Notes: generated from the letters alone by a model not told the origin. DNA of 64,000 nucleotides from Streptomyces sp. NBC_00154 (GCF_026342835.1 NZ_JAPEMI010000001.1:7508501-7572500); one strand, 5' to 3'. Shown: positions 52,752 to 62,149, counted from the first letter of the stretch. Translations and numbers: made by a program.

Positions 52752-53438
52752 CTATGTACTGAGATGGGCGACGGCCGGGCATGAGAGGAACGCCTGAGCC
52801 CTGACCACAGACTTGATTCCGAAGTGATCGCTCCAGAGTTTTTGCTCAGGCATGGGATGACCGCCGGTCTGCCCGGCTTCTCCGCTTGATCGCAGGCCCC
52901 GGGCCCTCTCGGGCAGGCCGCGGCCAAGGCGCTGGTCACGGTTGCGCGGGTGCTGACTCCAAGGCCGGCGCTCGGGCCGGTATGGATGAGGCACGGGCAG
53001 AGCGGGCCAGGGGACAGGGTGGCGCAGGCACTGCAAGCGTTCATGGCATGGGAGCTGTGGGCCGAAGACGCGCCTATTTTTCGCCCGGACGTGGGAGCCG
53101 TCCGCGCAGACGCGCGACCAGTCGAGCTCGCCGGCCGCGTTCAATTCCGCGAGCAGGATCTCGTGCAGCCGTTGCCAGCGACCGGCCTCGTGCCAGTCCC
53201 GCAGCCGCCGCCAGCACGTCATGCCCGAGCTGAAGCCCAGGTTCAGCGGCAGGTACTTCCACTGGATCCCGGTGTGCAGCATGTACAGGATCCTGCACAG
53301 CACCTTCCGGTCCGGCAACGGCTTGCGACCTGGATACCGAAAGCGCCGCTCACGCTGCGGCAGCAGCGGCTCAAGACGGTCCCACAGCTCATCCGACACG
53401 ATCCACGGCGATGTCCCCACACCAGGCCGAATGCTCAA
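52752..53438 (-). pseudogene. IS5-family transposase, truncated and scrambled
   Basis: N-terminal 125 codons are typical (WIVSDELWDRLEPLLPQRER; LYMLHTGIQWKYLPLNLGFS; WSRVCADGSHVRAKN, with the first catalytic Asp). After that the frame stays open but the second Asp and Glu regions are absent, and the sequence (RVFGPQLPCHERLQ) is unrelated. An inactive remnant. Confidence 0.78.
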
Positions 53439-53491
53439 CTCCCGCCCCGGACAAGACCATCAGGGCCGATCCACCTCTTTGTGTCAGCCGT

Positions 53492-53748
53492 TCTAAGTCG
53501 CATGACTGGCTGCGGCACCAGTGAGATGCCGTGTCAGGTTACCGAGGAAGAACGACATCACCTCTGCGGAATCTAGGTCACATTCCGGATTACCGAGGCG
53601 GCATCCCACGCCCAATATTGGAACTGCGCCGGAAAGCGGGATCGGGTCACCCGACCCTGCACCGGCGGGGGAGACGACTCGCGAATATGTCTGCGAGCTC
53701 AGTTTCGAAGCCTCCTCCTGCAACTAACTAGACATCAAGGAGACCAAC
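53492..53748 (+). promoter_or_regulatory. Upstream region of epoxide hydrolase A (duplicated block)
   Basis: Homologous to 58344-58608. Shared elements: TTACCGAGG at 53539-53547 and 53590-53598, and the palindrome CGGAAT-N9-ATTCCG at 53567-53587. Short ORFs here are not frame-conserved between the copies, so the conservation is probably regulatory. CAAGGAGA precedes the ATG. Confidence 0.8.
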
Positions 53749-54948
53749 ATGTCTGTTACCCCTGACCAGCACGCGATCCGTCCGTTCACGTTCGAGTTCC
53801 CGGAGGCGGAGCTCGAGGCGCTGCGTGCACGCATCGAGGCGACGCGCTTTCCTGAAAAGGAGACTGTCGCGGACCATTCGCAGGGCGTGCCGCTGGAGAC
53901 GATGCGGGAACTCGCGCGGTATTGGGCGTCGGAGTACGACTGGCGCAAGGTCGAGGCGAAGCTGAAGGCCCTGCCGCACTTCATCACCGAGATCGACGGG
54001 CTGGACATCCACTTCATCCACGTCCGTTCCAAGCACGAGAATGCCCTGCCGCTGATCGTCACGCACGGATGGCCGGGTTCGGTCATCGAGCAGCTGAAGA
54101 TCATCGAGCCGCTCACCAACCCGACCGAGCATGGCGGCGACGCCTCGGATGCCTTCCACCTGGTGATCCCGTCGATGCCGGGCTACGGGTTCTCGGGCAA
54201 GCCGGCCGAGGGCGGCTGGGACGCCGAGCACATCGCGCGTGCCTGGGGCGAGCTGATGAAGCGTCTGGGCTACACGAAGTACGTGGCGCAGGGCGGCGAC
54301 TGGGGTGCGATCATCTCGGACCTCATGGGTGTGCAGGAGCCCGAGGGGCTGGCGGGCATCCACGTCAACCTGCCCGGCACGGTTCCGCCCGCCATCGAGC
54401 AGGCGCTCGCGGTCGGCAACCCGCTGCCCTGCGATGTCGTTCTGGCGAACGATGAGGAGAAGCGCGCGGTCGAGCAGGTCGGCCACCTGTACCAGAACAT
54501 CGCCCAGTTCCTCATGATGGCCTCGCGCCCGCAGTCGCTGGCCGCCCTCGCGGATTCGCCCGTCGGCCTGGCGGCCTACCTGCTCGACCATGACGCGCCC
54601 AGCCTGGAGATGATCTCCCGGGCCTTCGCCGGACAGACCGAAGGCCTCACCCGGGACGACGTCCTGGACAACATCACGCTCTTCTGGCTGACGAACACGG
54701 GCATATCCGCGGCGCGTCTCTATGCGGAGAACAAGACCCCGTTCCTCGGTGCCAAGGGCGTCAAGCTCCCGGTCGCCGTGAGTGTCTTCCCCGACGAGGT
54801 CTACCAGGCCCCGAAGAGCTGGGCCGAGCAGGCGTACCCGAACCTCGTCCACTACAACCAGCTCCCCGAGGGCGGCCACTTCGCCGCCTGGGAGCAGCCG
54901 GAGCAGCTCGTGAACGAGGTCCGCGCGGGCTTCCGGTCCCTCCGGTAA
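53749..54948 (+). CDS. Epoxide hydrolase (EHN domain), copy A
   Basis: 399 residues, about 85% alike by eye to the copy at 58609. EHN N-terminal domain (IRPFTFEFPEAELEALRARI; WASEYDWRKVEAKLKALPHF), then alpha/beta hydrolase core: HGWPGS (oxyanion HGxP), SMPGYGFSGKP, GGDWGA with nucleophilic Asp near residue 180, and GGHFAAWEQP with the catalytic His near 375. It opens epoxides to vicinal diols. Control by the duplicated upstream region is likely. Neighbours include a SigR-like sigma and MsrA, suggesting a detoxification setting. Confidence 0.93.
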   Translation: MSVTPDQHAIRPFTFEFPEAELEALRARIEATRFPEKETVADHSQGVPLETMRELARYWASEYDWRKVEAKLKALPHFITEIDGLDIHFIHVRSKHENALPLIVTHGWPGSVIEQLKIIEPLTNPTEHGGDASDAFHLVIPSMPGYGFSGKPAEGGWDAEHIARAWGELMKRLGYTKYVAQGGDWGAIISDLMGVQEPEGLAGIHVNLPGTVPPAIEQALAVGNPLPCDVVLANDEEKRAVEQVGHLYQNIAQFLMMASRPQSLAALADSPVGLAAYLLDHDAPSLEMISRAFAGQTEGLTRDDVLDNITLFWLTNTGISAARLYAENKTPFLGAKGVKLPVAVSVFPDEVYQAPKSWAEQAYPNLVHYNQLPEGGHFAAWEQPEQLVNEVRAGFRSLR

Positions 54949-55920
54949 CTCGTCGTCCACAAACGACGGCACGGCTCTGACTTGCCGGGGCGGTCGAGCG
55001 GCTCCCCTTCGAGTCACTCGACCGCCCCGAGTCATGCAGCCACACGGTGCATCCCGAGCGGTGACCTTTCCGAGTACCTGCACATCAACACGTGGCTCCC
55101 GGCCGACGGAGAGGCCGCTCCGCCGCCCGGGAGCAGCCGGAGCTCCTTGTGAACGAGGTACGCGCGGGCTTTTGTGCCCTGCGCTAACCGGCCGCGCCCT
55201 ACTGCTTGCACAGGCCGTAGCACAGCCGGGCGGCCGGGCGGCTCGACACCGAGCCACTCGGCCACCCCCGAGCACGCGGCCACACCGGCACCGCGTGCAC
55301 GAGCACCCCGGGCGCCCGCACGTCAACCGCCAGCCCCTGGCCGGCGAGGAGCCGATCGGACCTGAGAGTGCCGCGCTCGACCAAGCCGGCGGAAGTACCG
55401 CCTGCCGGTGCGCGATGCTCAACGGGTGCCTCGGGAAACGTTCAACCCGAGCACGTTCCTCACGGCCTGATGTTCCCGCAAGGGCACATGGCGTGATCGT
55501 CGAGGAGCACGGCGCGGCTTGCTCCGGTACGGCCGTCCGTACCGGCCCGTGGACGAGCCGGTCCGCGAGCTGACGCTGCAACGTCAGTGCGCGAATCCGG
55601 CGCCGAGGCTTGCCTGTTGCCCTACGGGCAGCCGGAGACCGCGGCCTACCCGATCGACTTTCCTGTCGCCGAATGCCCGGTGGCCAGGCTTCCTGCAGGT
55701 CCGTCCTGTGCCGCAGGAAGAATTCTGTTTCCATTCTGGAGAACACCATGCCTTCGTCGATATTTCTGACTGTCGACGCCCCGTGGCGGCCAGTGGCCGC
55801 CGATCGCGCGAAGGGCCGGCACCGTGGGGGAGCGGCGTCCGAACGCGTGTGGGACCTCAGGATTCCCGGACACGGGCGGCATCGCTGTCCGGCCGTTCAC
55901 GATCCCTCAGGGATGCAGAC
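54949..55920. other. Intergenic with epoxide hydrolase remnant
   Basis: 972 bp without an intact gene. Contains the C-terminal scrap of a third epoxide hydrolase (55119-55187), whose downstream flank (GAGCCACTCGGCCACCC; CACACCGGCACCGCGTGCAC) matches the flank after copy C at 59860-59910. A plus frame from 55519 leads into the sigma gene but has no features until about 55990. Confidence 0.6.
55119..55187 (+). pseudogene. Third epoxide hydrolase, C-terminal remnant
   Basis: REQPELLVNEVRAGFCALR then TAA matches the last codons of the intact copies (WEQPEQLVNEVRAGFRSLR). Everything upstream of this is lost, but its downstream flank is conserved, so a whole unit was once present. Confidence 0.8.
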
Positions 55921-56583
55921 GTGAACCGGACCACCTGCCGCACCGGGCACCTCGGCCAGGACCGTTGTACGGGCGAGGGGAACGGTGAGAGCGGGAGCGG
56001 GCACCGAAGCCCACAGAGAACCTTCACGGCTGCCGAACTCGCACGGTTCGAGCGCGAGGCCATGCCGTTGCTGGACCGGTTGTACGCAGCCGCGACACAG
56101 ATGACATGCACCAGCGCCCACGCGGAAGACCTGGTCCAGCAGACGTATCTTCGAACTCTCGACGCGTTCGGGTCGTGCGTGGAGATCACCGACCTCAGGG
56201 TTTGGATGTTCCGGATCTTGGACGACAGCGCGCTCGGAGTCCGCGGCGAGCGGCAGTGCCTGCCGAACTTCGACTGTTCGACAGGACAGGCCCGCGGCCG
56301 GTGGCCCGGAGGGCAACGCCCGAACATCCCTGTTCCGCGTACGCCCGGAGTTCAGGCCCTGGAGCGGCTGCCCGACCATGATGTGACGGCCGCGCTTCTG
56401 CAACTTCCGCGGGCGCTGAGGATGGTTGTGTACCTGGCTGACGTCGAGGACTTTTCCCCCATGGAGATCGCGGAGATCCTGGGCTTCTCCTTGAGTACCG
56501 TGACATCGCGCTTGCGCCACGGACGTCTACGTTTGGTTCAGATGCTCGCCGACGCCGCATGCCGGCGTGGCTTCTTCGATTGA
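55921..56583 (+). CDS. SigR-like ECF sigma factor
   Basis: 220 residues from GTG 55921; homology starts about residue 37. FEREAMPLLDRLYAAATQMT and AHAEDLVQQTYLRTLDAF (region 2), LRVWMFRILDDSALGVR, then LERLPDHDVTAALLQLPRAL and VVYLADVEDFSPMEIAEILG with STVTSRLRHGR (region 4). This is the pattern of SigR/SigE-type thiol-stress sigma factors. No RsrA-like anti-sigma (HxxxCxxC) is encoded next to it; only short unassigned frames follow. Its regulation must therefore differ, or the partner was lost. Confidence 0.85.
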   Translation: MNRTTCRTGHLGQDRCTGEGNGESGSGHRSPQRTFTAAELARFEREAMPLLDRLYAAATQMTCTSAHAEDLVQQTYLRTLDAFGSCVEITDLRVWMFRILDDSALGVRGERQCLPNFDCSTGQARGRWPGGQRPNIPVPRTPGVQALERLPDHDVTAALLQLPRALRMVVYLADVEDFSPMEIAEILGFSLSTVTSRLRHGRLRLVQMLADAACRRGFFD

Positions 56584-57098
56584 CGACGGCCTCGGGGCTC
56601 CTACGAACGGGCTGCCCGCGGACACTTTCCCGCGATGTGCCTGTCGGCAGGACCGAAGGAACCGCTCGGCCGCCTCCCACCGCAACCGCTCACCGAACGC
56701 CCGGCGGCCGGCCCGCCCTCCTTGCGCATACCTCATACAGACGGTGCCGCCACAGGGATCACGGTCCGTCAGACCCCGACTGCATCACGCCCTATCGGCC
56801 ACCAGGCACTCTCCGGTGCGAGCGCGACCGACAGCCGTCCGCCATCCCCAGATCGTCACCACCTGAACTGGTGACAAAGGATGGTTGATGGCCGAGAACG
56901 AACACAAGAGCACGTCAGCCCCATGTGGTTGGCGCGCCCTCCGAAAATCTCAGGCACCCGACCGCACGAGCCAGTGATGCCACCGGCACCCGTGTCACAG
57001 GTCATCGATGAAAGCCGTTTGAGGCATCCCGCAGGGCCGGTACTCGGATCTTCAGATCCGTATCGAGGCCGGGGTGCGACCACAGAGGAATGAGTGAG
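56584..57098. other. Intergenic, place of missing anti-sigma
   Basis: 515 bp. Small frames begin at 56881 (70 codons) and 56888 (MAENEHKSTSAPCGW, 29 codons), with AAAGGA upstream, but neither has the zinc-binding HxxxCxxC of an anti-sigma factor. No gene is supported. Confidence 0.45.
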
Positions 57099-57998
57099 AT
57101 GAAGAGCAGCAACCCCGTCTTCTCGCGACGGATGTTCAACCGCAACAACAGCTACGCGGGCTTCAACGAGCAGAAGCCGCACGACGGTGACTCCGCTGTG
57201 GGTATCAACCCCTACACGCAGGGCACCGCCGACCTGGGCAAGACCGTACAGAACGCGGATGCTCCGCCCGACACCCAACTTGCTGGTCCGCAGCAGGATT
57301 CCGGCACTGCGATGACCATCGACGACGTCGTGGCCCGCACGGCAATGACACTCGGCACGGTCGTGCTCTCCGCCGTCCTTGCATGGGTGCTGCTGCCTGT
57401 CGACGAGACCAACCTGAGCAGGTCGTACGGCATCGCCTTCGGAGCCGCCCTACTGGCCTTTGGCCTGTCACTCGTCCAAACATTCAAGGCCAAGCCGCTC
57501 CCGGCACTGATTCTGGCGTACGCAGCGTTCGAAGGCATCTTCCTCGGAGTCATCTCCAGCGTCGCCTCCACCTACATCAGCCCCGGTGTGGTGATTCAGG
57601 CGGTGCTCGGCACAATGGCGGTCTTCGCCGGCGTGCTGATCGCGTACAAGATGCGCTGGATCCGCGTCACTCGACGTTTCTACGGTTTCGTGACGGCCGC
57701 CGCGATGGGCTTCTTGCTGCTCACCGTCGCCAACTTGCTGTTCTCCGCTTTCGCTGGTGGTGACGGCCTGGGCTTCCGCAGCGGTGGCCTCGGCATCCTC
57801 TTCGGCATCGTCGGTATCATCCTCGGCGCGTGCTTCCTGGCCCTGGACTTCAAGCAGGTCGAGGACGGTATTGCCCACGGCGCCCCGCGCGAGGAGTCCT
57901 GGCTGGCGGCCTTCGGCCTCACAGTGACCCTGGTGTGGATCTACCTGGAGGCGTTGCAGCTGTTCTCCATCCTGAGCGGCGGCGACAAGTCCGCCTGA
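57099..57998 (+). CDS. Bax inhibitor-1/YccA-family membrane protein
   Basis: 299 residues from ATG 57099 (MKSSNPVFSRRMFNRNNSYA, the family's usual start; ATG 57090 is too near GAGGA). About 75 polar residues, then seven helices (TLGTVVLSAVLAWVLLP; ALILAYAAFEGIFLGVISSV; VVIQAVLGTMAVFAGVLIAY; GFLLLTVANLLFSAFAG; GILFGIVGIILGACFLALDF; AFGLTVTLVWIYLEALQLFS). FEGIFLG and ALDFKQVEDG are conserved YccA motifs with acidic residues proposed for pH-sensitive calcium leak. The bacterial role is not established. Confidence 0.93.
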   Translation: MKSSNPVFSRRMFNRNNSYAGFNEQKPHDGDSAVGINPYTQGTADLGKTVQNADAPPDTQLAGPQQDSGTAMTIDDVVARTAMTLGTVVLSAVLAWVLLPVDETNLSRSYGIAFGAALLAFGLSLVQTFKAKPLPALILAYAAFEGIFLGVISSVASTYISPGVVIQAVLGTMAVFAGVLIAYKMRWIRVTRRFYGFVTAAAMGFLLLTVANLLFSAFAGGDGLGFRSGGLGILFGIVGIILGACFLALDFKQVEDGIAHGAPREESWLAAFGLTVTLVWIYLEALQLFSILSGGDKSA

Positions 57999-58343
57999 GA
58001 GTCTGTCGGGTGGCTGTTCATGCGCGAAGCATGACGGCCGGGTGGGCGGATGCTTCCGCGCGATCTGATGTCCTGGGACGCGGCCAGCCGCTGGTTTACC
58101 AGGTGGCGCCGGGGACGACACCTGGGACCGCGCCCACGACGAGGCTCCGCCGTCAGGTCCGAATCAGGGCCGGACGCGATTCCAACCGTCGGCCTGTGAT
58201 CGACGCCCAGTCGATCAGGACCAGCGAGGGCGGCGAGGCACGCGGATTGCCCGGCGATCTCCCACCAGCCGTCCGGAACAACCCAACTCCACGTGCTCCG
58301 CCCCCATGACCAGCCCCACGAGCGGGCTCCACACAGGTCGCCG
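57999..58343. other. Intergenic, 345 bp
   Basis: No supported gene. Separates the BI-1 gene from the duplicated promoter block of epoxide hydrolase C. Confidence 0.4.
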
Positions 58344-58608
58344 TCTAAGTCGCATGACTGGCCGCGACACCAGTGAGATACCGCGTCAGGTTACCGAGGT
58401 ACAGCGACACCACCTCTGCGGAATCTAGGTCACATTCCGGATTACCGAGGCGGTATCCCACGCCCATCATGGAAGTGCGCCGGAAAGCAGGATCGGGTCA
58501 CATGGCCCAGCGCCGGCCGGCGGGATCGACAAGTCGCGGAAACGTCTGCGAACTCGGTGCCGAATCCCGCCTTCTCTTGCAATTCATTTAGATACCAAGG
58601 AGTCCAAC
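58344..58608 (+). promoter_or_regulatory. Upstream region of epoxide hydrolase C (duplicated block)
   Basis: Homologous to 53492-53748: TTACCGAGG at 58391-58399 and 58442-58450, palindrome CGGAAT-N9-ATTCCG at 58419-58439. CCAAGGAGT precedes the ATG. Confidence 0.8.
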
Positions 58609-59811
58609 ATGTCTGTCGTATCCGACAAGACGGCGATCCGTCCGTTCACGTTCGAGTTCCAGGAGGCGGAGCTTCAGGATCTGCGTGCGCGTATCGAGGC
58701 GACGCGTTTCCCTGAGAAGGAGACGGTTGCTGACCAGTCCCAGGGCACTCAGCTGGCCACCCTTCAGAAGCTGGCGCAGTACTGGGCGTCGGAGTACGAC
58801 TGGAGCAAGGCCGAGGCGAAGCTGAAGGCCCTGCCGCACTTCATCACCGAGATCGACGGGCTGGACATCCACTTCATCCACGTCCGCTCGAAGCACGAGG
58901 ACGCCCTGCCGCTGATCGTCACGCACGGATGGCCGGGCACGGTCATCGAGCAGATGAAGCTGATTGAGCCGCTCACCAACCCGACCGAGCACGGCGGCGA
59001 CGCCTCTGATGCTTTCCACCTGGTGATCCCGTCGATGCCGGGTTACGGGTTCTCGGGCAAGCCGACCTCGACCGGCTGGGACCCGGAGCGCATCGCCCTG
59101 GCCTGGGCCGAGCTGATGAAGCGTCTGGGCTACACCAAGTACGTTGCGCAGGGCGGCGACTGGGGCGCGCTCATCACCGAAATGATGGGCGTGCATGAGC
59201 CCGAGGGCCTGGTCGGTATCCACACCAACCTGGCGTGTGTGTTCCCGCCGGCCATCGAGCAGGCCGTCTCGGCCGGCAATCCGCTGCCGTCCGATGTGGT
59301 TCTGGCGAACGATGAGGAGAAGGCGGCTGTTGAGCAGCTGGACTTCTTCTACAAGCATGTCTATTACGCATTCATGATGGCTTCCCGCCCGCAGACGCTG
59401 ACCGGGCTTGCGGATTCTCCGGTCGGTCTGGCGGCTTTCCTGCTCGACCACGACGCGGCCAGTCTGGAGATGATCTCCCGGGCGTTCGACGGAGTGAGCG
59501 AGGGTCTGTCCCGGGACGACGTCCTGGACAACATCACGCTCTACTGGCTGACGAACAGCGCGATCTCCGCCGCTCGTCTCTACGCCGAGAACCGGATCTC
59601 TCCGTTCTTCGCTCCCAAGGGTGTCAAGCTCCCGGTCGCCGTGAGTGTCTTTCCCGACGAGCTCTTCCAGCCCCCGAAGAGCTGGACCGAGAAGGCCTAC
59701 CCGAACCTCGTCCACTACAACCGGCTCCCCAAGGGCGGCCACTTCGCGGCCTGGGAGCAGCCGGCCCTGTTCGTGAACGAGCTCCGCACCGGCTTCCGGT
59801 CGCTGCGCTAG
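58609..59811 (+). CDS. Epoxide hydrolase (EHN domain), copy C
   Basis: 400 residues with the same layout as copy A: EHN domain (IRPFTFEFQEAELQDLRARI), HGWPGT, MPGYGFSGKPTSTGWD, GGDWGA nucleophile near residue 180 and GGHFAAWEQP His near 375. Differences from copy A cluster in the cap region (about 190-260: HTNLACVFPPAIEQAV; LDFFYKHVYYAFMMA), suggesting a changed substrate pocket after duplication. Confidence 0.93.
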   Translation: MSVVSDKTAIRPFTFEFQEAELQDLRARIEATRFPEKETVADQSQGTQLATLQKLAQYWASEYDWSKAEAKLKALPHFITEIDGLDIHFIHVRSKHEDALPLIVTHGWPGTVIEQMKLIEPLTNPTEHGGDASDAFHLVIPSMPGYGFSGKPTSTGWDPERIALAWAELMKRLGYTKYVAQGGDWGALITEMMGVHEPEGLVGIHTNLACVFPPAIEQAVSAGNPLPSDVVLANDEEKAAVEQLDFFYKHVYYAFMMASRPQTLTGLADSPVGLAAFLLDHDAASLEMISRAFDGVSEGLSRDDVLDNITLYWLTNSAISAARLYAENRISPFFAPKGVKLPVAVSVFPDELFQPPKSWTEKAYPNLVHYNRLPKGGHFAAWEQPALFVNELRTGFRSLR

Positions 59812-60478
59812 CAGGCCGCGCCCGCTTCCCGGGGTGGCCGAGCGACTCAACCCCGAGCCACTCGGCCACCCCGGGCACACGGCCACACCGGCACCGCGTG
59901 CACGAGCACCCCGGGCGCCTACGCCTGAACACCGGGTACCGGGCCGACCCTCATACGGCCCCCTCAAGCGGCGGGTCCCGCAACACCCCCGCCTCGGCCC
60001 CGCGCCCGACGGCGTGGGACCGGAGCGCGGGACCCGCTTTTCCCGTGAACTCGTCACCTTCCGTACGCACGGATGAGACACCCCTAAAGGCGGCAGGGCA
60101 TGTTGCCTGCGACAGATACACCCGAACAAACCGATCGGCATGATCCGTGCGACGCCCGGACGGCATCCGACAGGTTCCGCGATGCGTCCCGGACGGCCGG
60201 CGTGGACTGCTGCGACGGATGGCCTAACCCCTCCTTGGTGTGGTCATGGGTACAGACGGTGGTGATGTGGGGGTACGGGCCTGCGAACGGGGCCTTCGTG
60301 CCGGGCTGTCCGTCGCCGACATACCGCCAGTAGCAGATCGCAGCAGTACGAACCGGCCGGGCGCGTGGGCTGTCCGGAAGTACCTCTGGACGCCTGAGCG
60401 TTTCCGCGCCGTCGCTTTGGACGGGCATCGGCTCGTATACACGTGTGTTCCCGAACACGAAAGAAGGATGAACAGGTT
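59812..60478. other. Intergenic, 667 bp
   Basis: The first 100 bp match the flank after the remnant at 55187. No gene is supported before msrA. A four-codon frame ATGAACAGGTTATGA overlaps the msrA start (its AAGGA ribosome site serves both), possibly a tiny upstream ORF. Confidence 0.5.
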
Positions 60479-60991
60479 ATGAGTGAATTCCAGCAAAAGG
60501 CATGGCTTGCGGGCGGCTGCTTCTGGGGAATGCAGGATCTGCTCCGGACGCTCCCCGGCGTCGTGAGCACTCGGGTGGGATACAGCGGCGGCGACATGCC
60601 CCATCCGACCTATGACAACCACGGAAACCACGCAGAGTCGATCGAGATCACCTTCGACCCTGCCGTCACCGACTACCGCACCATCCTGGAATATTTCTTC
60701 CAGATCCACGACCCAACGACGAAGAACCGGCAGGGAAACGACGTCGGCGCCAGTTACCGCTCCGCCATCTTCCATCTCGACGGCGAGCAGTGGCGCGTCG
60801 CCGAGGACACCATCGCCGATGTCGAGGCGTCGGGCATGTGGCCGGGAAGCGTGGTGACCGAAGTCGTGCCGGCCAACACATTCTGGGAAGCCGAGCCGGA
60901 GCATCAGGATTACCTGACACGCTATCCGGACGGCTACACCTGCCACTTTCCACGCCCGAACTGGAGGCTGCCGAAACGGGCAGACTCCTGA
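60479..60991 (+). CDS. msrA: Peptide methionine-S-sulfoxide reductase MsrA
   Basis: 170 residues. AGGCFWGMQDLLRTLPGVVS contains GCFWG with the catalytic Cys; GYSGG, YDNHGNHAESIEI, YFFQIHDPTTKNRQGNDVG and SYRSAIF are all canonical. A resolving Cys near the C terminus (YTCHFPRP) is present. It repairs methionine S-sulfoxide in proteins with thioredoxin. Near the SigR-like gene, fitting oxidative stress response. Confidence 0.97.
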   Translation: MSEFQQKAWLAGGCFWGMQDLLRTLPGVVSTRVGYSGGDMPHPTYDNHGNHAESIEITFDPAVTDYRTILEYFFQIHDPTTKNRQGNDVGASYRSAIFHLDGEQWRVAEDTIADVEASGMWPGSVVTEVVPANTFWEAEPEHQDYLTRYPDGYTCHFPRPNWRLPKRADS

Positions 60992-61355
60992 TCTTGCGAT
61001 GGTTGCCGGCAACTCTGTTCCTGCCCGCCGGCGCCGGCCGCACGGTGCTGAAGCAAGTGCGCGCGCAGGACATGCCGGGGTGCATGCGAGGGTCCGCCGC
61101 GACGACGATCGTGCGGCCGGAGGCGGTCCCCGACCCGGCCCGAGAGTGACACATCGCGTCATGAGCCGACCGCATAGGCGAACCGCCACGACCGCGCGCC
61201 CGACGACGTCGAACACGTGACGGGCGTACCTGCCCAGCGATCGAGGCGTTCGTCGCCGCGCGCAAGGACTTCCGCCTGGGCTGAGCCGCACCAGCCGGGG
61301 CCGGGGGTCCGCCACCGACCAGGAACTGTCACCGATCTCTCAAGGAGACGATGCA
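60992..61355. other. Intergenic, 364 bp
   Basis: A frame ending AIEAFVAARKDFRLG near 61280 may be the tail of a lost gene; nothing else is supported. Confidence 0.35.
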
Positions 61356-61532
61356 ATGCAATCTGCGCAGGAGGGCCCCGACCCCGCTGAAACGGCGCGC
61401 CGCGCCCGCTTCGGCAAACTGCCGAAGCGAATCCGCACCGAGGAGATGGTCGAAGAACAGGCAACCACGGTGCCGGACCCGGCGAAGGACACCTACAGCC
61501 CCGACGAATGGCTCGTTCGATACTGCCTGTGA
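61356..61532 (+). CDS. Small conserved-looking protein, 58 aa
   Basis: MQSAQEGPDPAETARRARFG, KLPKRIRTEEMVEEQ and YSPDEWLVRYCL with AAGGAG eight bases upstream. The strong ribosome site, balanced composition and Trp/Tyr/Cys-containing end argue for a real gene, missed if minimum length is 60 codons. Family unknown to me. Confidence 0.65.
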   Translation: MQSAQEGPDPAETARRARFGKLPKRIRTEEMVEEQATTVPDPAKDTYSPDEWLVRYCL

Positions 61533-61576
61533 GCCACATCGGCCCCACAGTGGAGATCTCTCGTGCACATACCCAA

Positions 61577-61943
61577 ACCGTTCCTGGGCGGTGAGCAGGG
61601 GTGAGTCCTGACTCATCGGCGCGCCCCGAACGGTTTTGGGCGCGCTGGTCCTCCGCTTTCGCGTCCCGGTCGGCGACGCATATCGCGTATGCGGTCCGTC
61701 CCGGGCGGGCGGGATCCCTACGACCTGGCCATATGGTGTGTGGCCAGAGGCGACGGGGAGGCCTCGCACCATCTCGCTGGTGACACGGGGGCCCCGACCG
61801 CTGACGCCACACCCGGCGTCCCAGATCGCACCGAACACGCTACGCACACCCCGCCAGACATGCCCACAGATCGTCGCACGGTTCATTCATTTGTGCCCAT
61901 GTTCGCCAAAGGAGCTTGTGTGCCCAGCAGTTGTGAACCCCTC
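61577..61943 (-). repeat. 366-bp inverted repeat, right copy
   Basis: Reverse complement of 41754-42119 with scattered changes. In its own orientation it ends with ATGAGTCAGGACTCACCCCT, i.e. the MSQDSPLLTAQER start, after which the two copies diverge at once. Confidence 0.8.
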
Positions 61944-62149
61944 ATGGCAGTGTTGCTGGCCATGCTCTCAGCCGCCGTTGTCGTGGGCTGCTTCGTGCAG
62001 GTCAGGTCTTCTGACTATCCCGGCGCCGATCGCTCACGCCCGGCGACGGGCACCGCGACCACCGTCCGTCGGCTCTCCCCTCTGAGTCGGCAACACAGGA
62101 CCGCCAACGGGACACCGCCCGGAGCGGCTATCGGGTCCACCTGACCGAG

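Noticed and set aside
53521..53727. Short ORFs in the duplicated epoxide hydrolase upstream blocks as a leader-peptide pair
   Set aside because: The peptides lose alignment through indels between the two copies, so coding conservation is not supported; palindrome and direct repeats explain the conservation better.
53728..55749. 673-codon minus frame over epoxide hydrolase A
   Set aside because: Antisense to a complete enzyme; no family features. The similar minus frame over copy C (58588-60141) arises from the same sequence.
55519..55920. N-terminal extension of the SigR-like sigma factor from 55519
   Set aside because: The extra 134 codons are Arg/Pro-rich without features; sigma homology starts near 56030 and GTG 55921 is the best start.
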